Source: Vibrio fluminensis (GTDB lineage: Bacteria; Pseudomonadota; Gammaproteobacteria; Enterobacterales; Vibrionaceae). Taken from it: a stretch of DNA of 64,000 nucleotides. Made by a program: the position numbers and the translations under genes. Under the pieces are notes generated by a model. It was not told where the DNA came from. It saw only the letters and a list, made by a program, of their open reading frames with translations, and did not search any database. The stretch is taken from NCBI RefSeq assembly GCF_015278125.1, contig NZ_JADILO010000001.1, positions 310,001-374,000 of the forward strand, written 5' to 3'. Below are positions 34,517 through 44,324 of this stretch, one piece after another; position 1 is the first letter of the stretch, and every line of letters begins with the position of its first letter.

Positions 34517-36484
34517 TCATTGTTTGACTAATATCGCAATGCCGATTTCGTCCATATCGCCAATAGCATCATTGGTGATACCCGCATTAAAAACACCGAC
34601 AGAGCCCGTATCATTGAAATACCCAATCAATTCGTACGTATCGCCATCTACATTCGCTTTTATTGTTACTTGGTGGGTATCAGATATCAGCGTCTCTAAT
34701 ACCGAAACGCTCTCATCAATTGGCGAATTATCTAACTTATCAAATGCGCCTAGCCCACTGACTGACATTGATTCTGATCGATAGTTAATCGTCGCATTGT
34801 CTTGATCGACCCATGAAATTGATGCGTCCTGCCCATTTTTCGCCAATTTGATCTTAGTTCGGTCATAAAACTCATTGTGCAAAAAGAGCAATCTATATGA
34901 GCTGTTGTTTAACGTTGGTGAAGAGTCTGACAATTTAACGGCTAAACCCAATTTATTCCCTAACATCGCCTCATTGACTGCGGCATACTCCATAAGAGCA
35001 ATAAAACGGCTATCATCACTAACAAAGCCCTTCATATCCGGCCCACCTATTGCTGAACCAACTCCCGCAATATCTATGGTGCCATTAGCTGAAACACTAA
35101 ATTCTAAGCTCTGAGGAAAGTTGCCATAAATCTCGCTCTCTTCGTTATCTTGGTTCCCATAGCGAGTATTGTGATTGCCATTTGTTTCTTGCCCCCAGTG
35201 AACATAATTAGAACCATTAAACGTAATCACTTGTCTCGACGATGTGATTTCTGCTGTACCATTGTTAAGCAATCCGACATCGATTTCGACTAGGCCATAC
35301 TCACCATCGAGATCCGACAATGTCATCGCTGTCGGCATTTTTGCTAGTGCACTTAACTCATAACTGAAGCCATACCCAGACATACTTCCATAATCAATGG
35401 CGTTATTATTGAGCTGATAGTTCTTTGCATCTTTAATACCGGCAGAAAAATAGAGTTCAGAGTCTGGTACTTTATTGTAGGTAATGGTTCTTGGTGCTGT
35501 TTCCCAACCTAACTCATTACGTATTTCAACCTGCGTACCCCAATTGATGCTAAACGACCCGCTTGCTAGAGGTGTTTCATACAGTAATGTCGAGTTGTTA
35601 TCACTGACCGCGCCAACCGGCAAGCTATATTCATTTAAATTTGCGGTATCTTGTCCAACTAACATTCCCCAAACAAGACTTTTGTTCGAAAAGCGCCATT
35701 GGTTGTTGCCCGCTTGGGGCACAGTTAAGTCAATATTCTCTCGGTACAACTCCGAATAGTAACCAAACTCACTGTTACTCGTTTGATCTTGTAGACCAAG
35801 CCCGAACGACATCGCACGGTGAGTTGAAAGTATTTCACCAGTGGTATATTCGCTAAGATGTTGTTCGACATAAGGACCAACCGTACTTTCAATCTGATCA
35901 AGAATAAGGGAAACACTACCTGCATTAGTGAAATTCGTCGCGTTAACAACCTCTAAGAGCTGAAGGATATATGCCAAAGAAAACAATGACAAATCACCAC
36001 CGTGTGCGAGAGTTTTTTGTGTCACATATTCAGATATAGGGTTAAGATCTGTTTGATTCGAAACCACTTGAGCACGCATCACTTGCCCAGTTTGCCCTGT
36101 AATTTTTAAGACTAAACTACTCGAGAAACCAACGCCTTGTGGTAATGAGAGCTCATAAGCCCCTGTTGCAGAAGTTAATGCTGTAGCGAGTACGTCACCC
36201 ACTTGTAGACCATCATCACCAACTCTAATTAATGAAATCGATCCGTTGGCCACTGGATCTAACCCTGCCACCGCAGCATAAGCTGGTGAGGGTAGCAGGT
36301 AATCCAACAAAGAGGGTTGTTGATATAAAGCGACCACACCTGCTGGTGCGGATACCGTGCCGGTGATGATCTCAGGTTCGCTATCACTCGTTTGTTGATC
36401 TTTATCAGAGCCGCCCTTACAACCACTTAGTACGACGCTAATGAGTAATGATATTGTAATGGTATAGACATTTATTCGCTTCAC
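34517..36484 (-). CDS. Large orphan lipoprotein with N-terminal carboxypeptidase-like Ig domain
   Basis: Protein of 655 residues, start GTG 36484 with AGGA seven bases upstream. A lipoprotein signal ends LLISVVLSGC, with Cys22 lipidated and GGSDKD following; no Asp stands at +2, so outer-membrane sorting is expected. Residues about 40-125 look like a carboxypeptidase-regulatory Ig domain (GTVSAPAGVV, TGAYELSLPQGVG). The rest is beta-rich with few Lys, many Asn, Ser, Thr and Gly, and repeated 'D..G.Y.L..' and 'N.S..Y' patterns, suggesting a surface or scaffold protein. No named family is recognised. Confidence 0.7.
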   Translation of the reverse strand: MKRINVYTITISLLISVVLSGCKGGSDKDQQTSDSEPEIITGTVSAPAGVVALYQQPSLLDYLLPSPAYAAVAGLDPVANGSISLIRVGDDGLQVGDVLATALTSATGAYELSLPQGVGFSSSLVLKITGQTGQVMRAQVVSNQTDLNPISEYVTQKTLAHGGDLSLFSLAYILQLLEVVNATNFTNAGSVSLILDQIESTVGPYVEQHLSEYTTGEILSTHRAMSFGLGLQDQTSNSEFGYYSELYRENIDLTVPQAGNNQWRFSNKSLVWGMLVGQDTANLNEYSLPVGAVSDNNSTLLYETPLASGSFSINWGTQVEIRNELGWETAPRTITYNKVPDSELYFSAGIKDAKNYQLNNNAIDYGSMSGYGFSYELSALAKMPTAMTLSDLDGEYGLVEIDVGLLNNGTAEITSSRQVITFNGSNYVHWGQETNGNHNTRYGNQDNEESEIYGNFPQSLEFSVSANGTIDIAGVGSAIGGPDMKGFVSDDSRFIALMEYAAVNEAMLGNKLGLAVKLSDSSPTLNNSSYRLLFLHNEFYDRTKIKLAKNGQDASISWVDQDNATINYRSESMSVSGLGAFDKLDNSPIDESVSVLETLISDTHQVTIKANVDGDTYELIGYFNDTGSVGVFNAGITNDAIGDMDEIGIAILVKQ

Positions 36485-36804
36485 ACTTCGATCCTACTAT
36501 TCGTGAATTAGCACTCGAATTATCAGCCATGAAATAATTCCCTTAATATCAATTAAATAAGTAGATACTAATTTACAATGGCGAGATAAATACAAGTAAG
36601 CGTAATTTAATCAACGGATACATATATATTTTCAGTGCAAAGTAGCCTTGATTAAATTTTGCGTCACGATATAGCCGATATACATCAAGAACAATAACAC
36701 CCAATTGCAATCAACATTGCATTCACATTTTTGAAACAAATTCTCATCGTAGGTTTGACCCTACTCTCATCAATAGAGTTTGATTTTATAGTGATAAAAA
36801 AAAA
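36485..36804. other. Intergenic region upstream of the lipoprotein gene
   Basis: About 320 bases of AT-rich non-coding sequence precede the pheT terminator. It must contain the promoter of the lipoprotein gene. I see no other gene. In particular, no ihfA reading frame is present, although pheST-ihfA is common in related genera. Confidence 0.5.
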
Positions 36805-36827
36805 CCTGCCGCTTGGGCAGGTTTTTT
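36805..36827. terminator. Terminator of pheT
   Basis: CCTGCC (36805-36810) and GGCAGG (36816-36821) form a perfect stem with five-base loop. Poly-A precedes it and poly-T follows, so on the minus strand it is a standard intrinsic terminator 20 bases beyond the pheT stop. The T run after the plus-strand stem also makes it work in the other direction. Confidence 0.93.
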
Positions 36828-36846
36828 GTATCAGTCTATCTGATGA

Positions 36847-39252
36847 TTAATCGCGAAGTGTCGCGCCAAATTTGTCAGATACGTGAGCAACGATAGCTTC
36901 AACCGCACCTGCGATATCAGCATCTTCAAGTGTGCGCTCTAGAGACTGTAGAGTCAGTGCGATAGCTAGGCTCTTCTTACCTTCTTCTACGCCTTTACCT
37001 ACGTACACGTCGAATAGACGTGCGTCTTTAAGGAACTCACCACCTTGCTCTAGACAAGCATTGACGATGTCGCCAGACGCGACTGCTTCGTCTACTACTA
37101 CCGCGATATCACGACGGTTTGCAGGGAACTTAGACAGTGCTACTGCTTCTGGGATCACGCGAGTGTTGATTGCATCCCATTCGATTTCGAATACGATTGT
37201 GCGACCATTTAGACCGAACTTGCGCTCTAGCTCTGGGTGTACAGTACCAATCACACCGATCTCTTTGCCATCTAGCATGATAGCTGCAGATTGGCCTGGG
37301 TGTAGTGCTGGGTTAGCTTTTTTGCTTTCAGGTGACAGTGCAACGAAAGAGTAAGCTTGTGCGTTTGCTGATAGCTCAAGTACCGCTTCTAGATCCGCTT
37401 TAAGATCGAAGAAATCAACCGTCGCTGTCGCCATATCCCAGTGCTCTTCACCGCGAGTACCCGCGATAACACCTGCTAGCATTGGCTCTTGACGCATGCC
37501 GTTTTCTGCTGCTTCACATGGGATGAAACGTAGACCGTATTCGAATAGACGAACACGTGGTTGCTGACGTTTTTGGTTGTGAACCACAGTGTTTAGCAAG
37601 CCTTGGATTAGACCTAGACGCATTGCTGACATGTCTGCTGAAATTGGGTTTGGCAGTACAAGTGGTGCAACGTCTGGCACGATCAGTTTTTGTTGCTCAG
37701 GCTCTACGAAGCTGTAAGTAATTGCTTCGTGGAAACCACGATCAACAAGCAGATCACGCACGCGTTTTAGCGGTTGGTCCGCTTCAACGTGGTTGTGCAT
37801 AGTCAGTGCAGCAATTGGGTGTTGATTTGGAATGTTATCGTAACCGTAGATACGACCAACTTCTTCAATCAAGTCTTGCTCAATTGCGATGTCGAAACGC
37901 CATGTTGGTGCAACAGCAACCCAACCTTCCGCGTTTGCTTCAACTGTCATACCTAGACGCTCTAGAATCTCTACCACGTCTGCATCAGCAATGTGGTGAC
38001 CTAGTAGGTTGTCTAGTTTAGTACGACGAAGTGCAACTTGGTTTGGCTTAGGTAGGTCAGCTTCTGACTCTACTGCCACAACTGGTGCTACTTCGCCACC
38101 ACAGATTTCGATTAGAAGCTGTGTTGCACGCTCAACCGCGCTGAATTGCAGTGCGTAATCCACACCACGCTCAAAACGCATCGATGAATCAGTGTGTAGA
38201 CCGTAGCTACGAGCGCGACCACGGATGTGGTCTGGTGCAAAGAATGCACACTCAAGCAGTACGTCTTTAGTTTCAGTCGTTACGCCTGAATCTTCACCAC
38301 CAAAGATACCAGCAATTGCTAGTGCTTTGTTGTGGTCAGCAACCACTAGAGTATCGGCATTTAGCTCAGCTTCGCTGCCATCTAGCAGTGTTAGCTTCTC
38401 GCCTTGCTCAGCTAGACGAACAACGATACCACCTTCGATCTTCGCTAGATCGAATGCGTGCATTGGTTGGCCTTGCTCTAGCATTACGTAGTTAGTTACG
38501 TCTACTACTGGGTCAATTGAACGCATACCACAACGACGCAGTTTTTCTTGCATCCATAGTGGGGTTTCAGCTTGCACGTTTACGTTTTTGACCACACGAC
38601 CAAGGTAACGTGGACACGCTTCTGTTGCTTTAATTTCAATTGAAACCGTATCAGCAATAGTTTCTGCTACTGCTTCTACTGAAGGCTCAGTTACGTCAGC
38701 ACGGTTTAGAACGCCTACTTCGCGCGCTAGACCGCGAATGCTGAAACAGTCAGCGCGGTTAGCCGTTAGGTCAACGTCTACTGTTACGTCGTCTAGAGCT
38801 AGGAATTCACGGAAGTCTGTACCAACCACTGCGTCTTCTGCTAGTTCCATGATGCCGTTTGACTCAACATCGATACCTAGTTCAGAGAATGAACAAAGCA
38901 TACCGTGAGAAGGCTGACCACGTAGTTTCGCTTTCTTGATTTTGAAATCACCCGGTAGAACAGCACCAACTGTTGCTACTGCGACTTTTAGACCTTGACG
39001 GCAGTTTGCTGCGCCACACACGATGTCTAGAAGTTCTTCTTCGCCAACGTCAACTTTCGTTACACGTAGTTTGTCAGCATCTGGGTGTTGACCACACTCA
39101 ACAACGTGACCAACTTTCACGCCATTGAAAGTACCGGCTACAGGAAGAACGTCATCAACCTCTAGACCAGCCATAGTGATTTGGTGTGTTAGTTCGTCAG
39201 TGTTAATCGCAGGATTCACCCACTCACGAAGCCATGATTCGCTGAATTTCAT
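36847..39252 (-). CDS. pheT: Phenylalanyl-tRNA synthetase beta subunit (PheT)
   Basis: Beta subunit of the alpha2-beta2 phenylalanyl-tRNA synthetase, 801 residues against the usual 795. The start [14 protein letters not shown] is family-typical. The OB-fold tRNA-binding domain contains [13 protein letters not shown] and [15 protein letters not shown]. The B3/4 editing domain, B5 domain ([23 protein letters not shown]) and anticodon-binding FDX-ACB domain ([14 protein letters not shown]) follow in order. It lies 18 bases after pheS in the same operon, and no ihfA follows. Strong binding site before the ATG at 39252. Confidence 0.97.
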   Translation of the reverse strand: MKFSESWLREWVNPAINTDELTHQITMAGLEVDDVLPVAGTFNGVKVGHVVECGQHPDADKLRVTKVDVGEEELLDIVCGAANCRQGLKVAVATVGAVLPGDFKIKKAKLRGQPSHGMLCSFSELGIDVESNGIMELAEDAVVGTDFREFLALDDVTVDVDLTANRADCFSIRGLAREVGVLNRADVTEPSVEAVAETIADTVSIEIKATEACPRYLGRVVKNVNVQAETPLWMQEKLRRCGMRSIDPVVDVTNYVMLEQGQPMHAFDLAKIEGGIVVRLAEQGEKLTLLDGSEAELNADTLVVADHNKALAIAGIFGGEDSGVTTETKDVLLECAFFAPDHIRGRARSYGLHTDSSMRFERGVDYALQFSAVERATQLLIEICGGEVAPVVAVESEADLPKPNQVALRRTKLDNLLGHHIADADVVEILERLGMTVEANAEGWVAVAPTWRFDIAIEQDLIEEVGRIYGYDNIPNQHPIAALTMHNHVEADQPLKRVRDLLVDRGFHEAITYSFVEPEQQKLIVPDVAPLVLPNPISADMSAMRLGLIQGLLNTVVHNQKRQQPRVRLFEYGLRFIPCEAAENGMRQEPMLAGVIAGTRGEEHWDMATATVDFFDLKADLEAVLELSANAQAYSFVALSPESKKANPALHPGQSAAIMLDGKEIGVIGTVHPELERKFGLNGRTIVFEIEWDAINTRVIPEAVALSKFPANRRDIAVVVDEAVASGDIVNACLEQGGEFLKDARLFDVYVGKGVEEGKKSLAIALTLQSLERTLEDADIAGAVEAIVAHVSDKFGATLRD

Positions 39253-39270
39253 TGTGATTGATCCTCTGGA

Positions 39271-40269
<999 letters not shown>

Positions 40270-40292
40270 CTACGCCCTCTTTCAAGCAAAGC

Positions 40293-40487
40293 TCAAACCG
40301 AGTGACATAAGTGGTAGTATCCATAAGCGTCCCAATTGGGATCTTGGGTCTTTAAATAGCTGTACATAGTAACGAATGACAAGTCTAAATCCAATCTGAA
40401 ATCACTATTCTCACTGTCTTTGCGTAAAAATTCGGCTCTAATATTGATTGTTTGAATTTTTATACCCACATCAAGGGATATAGACAT
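40293..40487 (-). CDS. Possible 64-residue protein upstream of pheS
   Basis: An open frame from ATG 40487 to TGA 40293, 38 bases upstream of pheS on the same strand. The sequence is charged and aromatic (RLDLDLSFVTMYSYLK, WDAYGYYHLCH) and looks protein-like, but there is no Shine-Dalgarno. It contains only two phenylalanines and no Phe cluster, so it is not a PheM-type leader. It could be an incidental frame in the pheS leader or the remnant of a longer gene. Confidence 0.25.
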   Translation of the reverse strand: MSISLDVGIKIQTINIRAEFLRKDSENSDFRLDLDLSFVTMYSYLKTQDPNWDAYGYYHLCHSV

Positions 40488-40504
40488 GTGCAAAGGAAGT
40501 AAAA

Positions 40505-40987
40505 ATGTCGTTAATAGTCAAACCTATCGTGGCTGAACAAAATCAAGAAATATGCAATATTATCAAAGTAGTAGGCGCTGAATTTGGCGCCATTGGCGAA
40601 GGTTTCGGACCATCCGATGCCGAAGTCGAGGCGATGAGTCAGTATTACACTGAAGAAAACAAAAGTTTGTATTTAGTCGCTACTCTGGATGGAAAAGTGG
40701 TGGGTGGTTGTGGTTTAGCGCCATTTAGCGGCTCTGATGAGGTATGTGAGCTTAAAAAACTATTTCTTTTACCGCAAAGTCGCGGACTTGGCTTAGGTAA
40801 ACAACTGACCCTCGACTGTTTGAAATTTGCCAAGCAACAAGGCTTCAGTCAATGTTATTTAGATACACTGAGTTCCATGAAATCAGCAATCGCACTTTAT
40901 GAAAAAGTGGGATTCCAGCATTTATCAGCGCCAATCGAAAGCACTATTCATGGTGGCTGTGATGTATGGATGATCAAACAACTATAA
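40505..40987 (+). CDS. GNAT family N-acetyltransferase
   Basis: Acetyltransferase of 160 residues. The beta-4 and CoA-loop block CELKKLFLLPQSRGLGLGKQLTLDCLKFA provides the pyrophosphate-binding R-x-x-G-x-G. The end contains LYEKVGFQHL. The arrangement and the 'E.KKLFL.P..RG.G.G..L' pattern fit the small GNAT group seen beside many Vibrio genes. AAGGA lies upstream of ATG 40505. It is divergent from pheS. The substrate is unknown. Confidence 0.88.
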   Translation: MSLIVKPIVAEQNQEICNIIKVVGAEFGAIGEGFGPSDAEVEAMSQYYTEENKSLYLVATLDGKVVGGCGLAPFSGSDEVCELKKLFLLPQSRGLGLGKQLTLDCLKFAKQQGFSQCYLDTLSSMKSAIALYEKVGFQHLSAPIESTIHGGCDVWMIKQL

Positions 40988-40993
40988 TATCGC

Positions 40994-41024
40994 TAGCTGG
41001 TGCAACCCATATTGCCACCAGCTA
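40994..41024 (+). terminator. Probable terminator after the GNAT gene
   Basis: TAGCTGGTG (40994-41002) pairs with CACCAGCTA (41016-41024) over nine bases, extended by CAA/TTG with a one-base bulge, then ATTTTC. The weak T run makes it a moderate terminator between two convergent genes. Confidence 0.6.
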
Positions 41025-41041
41025 ATTTTCACTCACTTCAC

Positions 41042-42157
41042 TTACTCGACACTCAGCCAAGCTGACACTCGGTTACGGCCTTCCGCTTTCGACAAATAAA
41101 CCGCGTTATCTGCAACTTTGATTAAGTCGTGATAGCTTTCCATATACTCCAGACGCTCTGCGACACCGACGCTAATACTACCACGCCAATATGCACGACC
41201 CAGATCGAGTTGAAGTTCTGATATCGACTCTTGTGCCTGACGCGCAACATGCAACCCACCCTCTTGGTCGGTATTCGGACAGATAACAAAAAACTCGTCA
41301 CCTCCCAAGCGGCAAACCACATCGTCATTGCGGAATTGGTGCCTAAGCAAAGTGGCGATTTCTTGCAATACTAAATCACCCGCATCGTGCCCGGCACTAT
41401 CATTCACTTCTTTAAAGTGATCGACATCGATCATAATCGCGACTAAAGGCTCATTCTTGGTTAAAGCAATATCCCACAATTGCTTAAGTTGGCGCATCGC
41501 ACAGCGGCGATTAGGTAACTCAGTTAATGAATCCGTTAGCGACAGTTCTTCCAATTGGTGATTTGCTTTGACCAATTGCTTGGTTCGCTCTTGAACCATA
41601 TCTTCGAGGTTTTGGTTTAATTCAAGTAGTGCCTTGTTGCGTTCAGAAACCTGCTCGAACAAGCCCGTTAACGCAGCAAGTAACGGCTCAGTACTGCTGT
41701 CTGAACCGCGTTCTTCCTCTTCATACGCAACTCGAGGATCAATACCACGTTCAATCTTAGCCAATTGGCGCGACATATTTTTATCAATACCCAAGATATG
41801 ATAAGCCAACCAATGGATTAAGAAATTAAGCAGCAATTCCGATGCGCGCTTATTTTCATCTGAAACGAAGCTTTGCATGCTGATGATCTCCGCCATAAAA
41901 GCGCGGTGGATTTTTACATGCTTATCTAAATGTTCAGAGTAAATGCCTCTCTTGCGCATCAATGCTTCTTCTTCACGAAAGTGAAATTCTGAGTATTGAT
42001 AAAGTTCAAACAAGATAGTGCGAATATCCGCCATCGATATCGTATTTTCAGCAACTAAATCACCATAGCGGTTGATAATATCAACGAGAAACTGATGCTG
42101 CTCATCGACTTCATCAATGCCGGTCTCATAGCAGCGGTCCCATTGGAAAGAATTCAT
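41042..42157 (-). CDS. Bacteriohemerythrin-GGDEF diguanylate cyclase
   Basis: Oxygen- or iron-sensing diguanylate cyclase of 371 residues, cytosolic. The N-terminal hemerythrin domain (about 8-130) has all di-iron ligands: His21, His59-x3-Glu63, His76-x3-His80 and His120-x4-Asp125. A coiled-coil linker (about 165-205) joins it to a C-terminal GGDEF domain with GGDEF at 285-289. The inhibitory I-site RNDD is at 276-279, five residues before it, so product feedback is expected. The start at 42157 has GAGG seven bases upstream. It is monocistronic. Confidence 0.92.
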   Translation of the reverse strand: MNSFQWDRCYETGIDEVDEQHQFLVDIINRYGDLVAENTISMADIRTILFELYQYSEFHFREEEALMRKRGIYSEHLDKHVKIHRAFMAEIISMQSFVSDENKRASELLLNFLIHWLAYHILGIDKNMSRQLAKIERGIDPRVAYEEEERGSDSSTEPLLAALTGLFEQVSERNKALLELNQNLEDMVQERTKQLVKANHQLEELSLTDSLTELPNRRCAMRQLKQLWDIALTKNEPLVAIMIDVDHFKEVNDSAGHDAGDLVLQEIATLLRHQFRNDDVVCRLGGDEFFVICPNTDQEGGLHVARQAQESISELQLDLGRAYWRGSISVGVAERLEYMESYHDLIKVADNAVYLSKAEGRNRVSAWLSVE

Positions 42158-42307
42158 CAGCAAACCTCAAAACTTCTGTATGTGCTCACATGCACTTATA
42201 TTTTTTGCATTATTCTATCCATTTTTTAACAAAACTCATTCATATTATGTAAAAAAAGGGAGCTCGATCTGCCCCCTTAGTTTATTTTTAGTTAATGGTG
42301 TAGTGGC

Positions 42308-43501
42308 TTAGAAATAATATTCTAGCGATAGCTCAATAAAGTCATCTTTTCTCGCGAAGTAGAGTAAGTCTGACGGGGTTTGGTTTTCAAATAACCACGC
42401 GTTCACTCGCCATTTAAAGTGATTGCTTAATCGACTGGATGCTTCAATTTTTGCATTGTAGACATCACTGTGATCAAGGTCTTGAGTGACACCAAACAAG
42501 ACTTCACTGCTCGCTTCATCATTGAGAACTAAGCGGCTACCGATAAACAGATCATTTTGGCCAATAGATTGGGCATTCTCACCTCGGCTGTCGTAGAGAT
42601 ATTCTGCGATCCAACCAATATCCCAAACCGACTCAAACACGCCCACACTGGTATATTCAAAACCACCTACAAAGCTAGTGTAATTCTCTAAGGTGTCGCG
42701 ATAAATACCCTCAAACTTCCAGAGCCAATCACCGACAATACCTTGTAGATCAATACCAAGCTGCTTTGATTGAGCATAAAATGGCGTCAATTCTAATCCG
42801 TCACCAGTCGGTGTCACATTGAAGTAAGGATCTCGATTCGTACCGTGAAAGTAACTTAAACCTAAATCCCAATCATCAAGCATAACCGAATAACGCAGGG
42901 CGTAGTCAATGTGTTGATCCTCACGAGAAGATTGATAGCGCGCATGCTCAGAAACAACTAATGGCGATCTAAGCCGTCCATCTTCACCAGCAAAAGTACG
43001 CTCTCTGAAATAGGGCAACAATAGTGCATCGACTGTCCCCCACTCCTTGATCGCCGTGAGATGTAACATGGGTTGCCCAAGCTTTTGCTCTCCATCCACT
43101 GATTCAACACCATCGGTCTGATTGACCACATCGACTAAGTGCGTCGATTCCGTCACACCCCAAAATAGTTTGCTGACCCCCACTCGAATCTCGTAGTCAT
43201 CCCAATAACTGAGAAGCAATGCTTCTCGTAAGTCACCATGACTGCGTTGATCATCTAAGCTATCGTATCGATAAAAAGGCGCAAACGTGAAACTAACATC
43301 ACCACTAGACGTCTCCCAATAGAGTTCAGGATTAATGACTAGCGAACTCTGTCCCTTATCTTGCCCTTGTATGCCTCGCTCGATGTATTGACGATGTTCA
43401 AGGTTAATTTGCCCCCCCAACTCGACCGCTTTGGCTGACAATGATACCAATACCGCTAAGATCGCTGGGTAAAATGTATGAGAGATACGACTAAACCTCA
43501 T
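42308..43501 (-). CDS. Predicted outer-membrane beta-barrel protein, DUF1302-like, of the MMPL operon
   Basis: Protein of 397 residues with a signal peptide (about 1-26, ending near LSAKA). Dozens of alternating aromatic strands follow (FAPFYRYDS, LSYFHGTNRDPYF, FSLEYYF-like ending), and the C-terminal residue is an aromatic Phe. It is a predicted beta-barrel porin of DUF1302-like type that would let a substrate reach or leave the outer leaflet. Its start lies six bases from the stop of the LolA-like gene, and it is the last gene of the operon. No exact substrate is known. Confidence 0.75.
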   Translation of the reverse strand: MRFSRISHTFYPAILAVLVSLSAKAVELGGQINLEHRQYIERGIQGQDKGQSSLVINPELYWETSSGDVSFTFAPFYRYDSLDDQRSHGDLREALLLSYWDDYEIRVGVSKLFWGVTESTHLVDVVNQTDGVESVDGEQKLGQPMLHLTAIKEWGTVDALLLPYFRERTFAGEDGRLRSPLVVSEHARYQSSREDQHIDYALRYSVMLDDWDLGLSYFHGTNRDPYFNVTPTGDGLELTPFYAQSKQLGIDLQGIVGDWLWKFEGIYRDTLENYTSFVGGFEYTSVGVFESVWDIGWIAEYLYDSRGENAQSIGQNDLFIGSRLVLNDEASSEVLFGVTQDLDHSDVYNAKIEASSRLSNHFKWRVNAWLFENQTPSDLLYFARKDDFIELSLEYYF

Positions 43502-43507
43502 AATTTA

Positions 43508-44308
43508 CTACCTTATTCGCTTTAGAACGTTTTTCTGGAAATCTTTCTCCGTCAAACCGGTTTGAAATTCCATCGCACTGGTTTTCAACTCGGTCGTCTT
43601 ACCCGAGAGATGATTTACCATAACCATCTTATGAGCGCGCCAATACTTGTTGAGATACTGCTGATAGTCGTGGAAAGTTAATGTTTTTAACAGGGCGCCG
43701 CGACGGTCATAGAATTCCACTTTCATAGGGCGATAGTGCTCGCTGTCTATCCAAGCGATTTGCTTGGTGTAGCCAGAGTTTTTATCGGTCGGAATTTGCT
43801 CTAGAACATACGTTTCAACACCGTTTATCTGCTCTTGATTTAGATAGTTGAAGCTGTATTTCTCAAGTTCAAACGAACTCAAATCTTCATAAGAAAACTC
43901 ACTGCCCATAAATGGCCCCGACTTGTTACGGGAAGAGATTCGTTTCACACGTTTTAGTGCCGGCAAATAGAGCCATTGGTCGTCCGCATCAGTAATATGG
44001 GAATGATTTAAAAATGCAGTTCCTTTAACATCTCTTGGCTGGTCAAAAATCGTCAATCCTTTATCACCATCCCCGTGCACCTCAAGGTTTTTCGAACGCA
44101 TTAAGCGGGTGCTACTCGTACCTTGGGAGTCAGTTAAAATCATTTCCATTATCGATAAAGAATCACCCCAACCTTGGTCGCGCTCTTTACGCTCTTGTGC
44201 AATTTCAAGTCCTCGAGTTGCATCTGCCCAAGCAACATTACTCAAGCTAGCTAGAGTAAGTGAAGCTATCGCGGCTCCTGTTATCCATTTCTTCGCTACT
44301 GTATTCAT
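43508..44308 (-). CDS. Outer-membrane lipoprotein-sorting-type (LolA-like) periplasmic protein
   Basis: Periplasmic protein of 266 residues with signal peptide ending NVAWA. It contains the LolA-like hydrophobic-cavity pattern: DATRGLEIAQERKERDQGWGDS, then LYLPALKRVKRISSRNKSGPFMGSEFSYEDLS, and IDSEHYRPMKVEFYDRRGALLKTL. Such proteins travel with MMPL or RND lipid exporters and DUF1302 barrels. AAGGAG fits the second ATG, 44308, with six bases of spacing. It follows the MMPL gene by 16 bases, so transfer of a lipid or hydrophobic molecule across the periplasm is inferred. Confidence 0.8.
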   Translation of the reverse strand: MNTVAKKWITGAAIASLTLASLSNVAWADATRGLEIAQERKERDQGWGDSLSIMEMILTDSQGTSSTRLMRSKNLEVHGDGDKGLTIFDQPRDVKGTAFLNHSHITDADDQWLYLPALKRVKRISSRNKSGPFMGSEFSYEDLSSFELEKYSFNYLNQEQINGVETYVLEQIPTDKNSGYTKQIAWIDSEHYRPMKVEFYDRRGALLKTLTFHDYQQYLNKYWRAHKMVMVNHLSGKTTELKTSAMEFQTGLTEKDFQKNVLKRIR

Positions 44309-44324
44309 CATTTACTCCTTGTAT

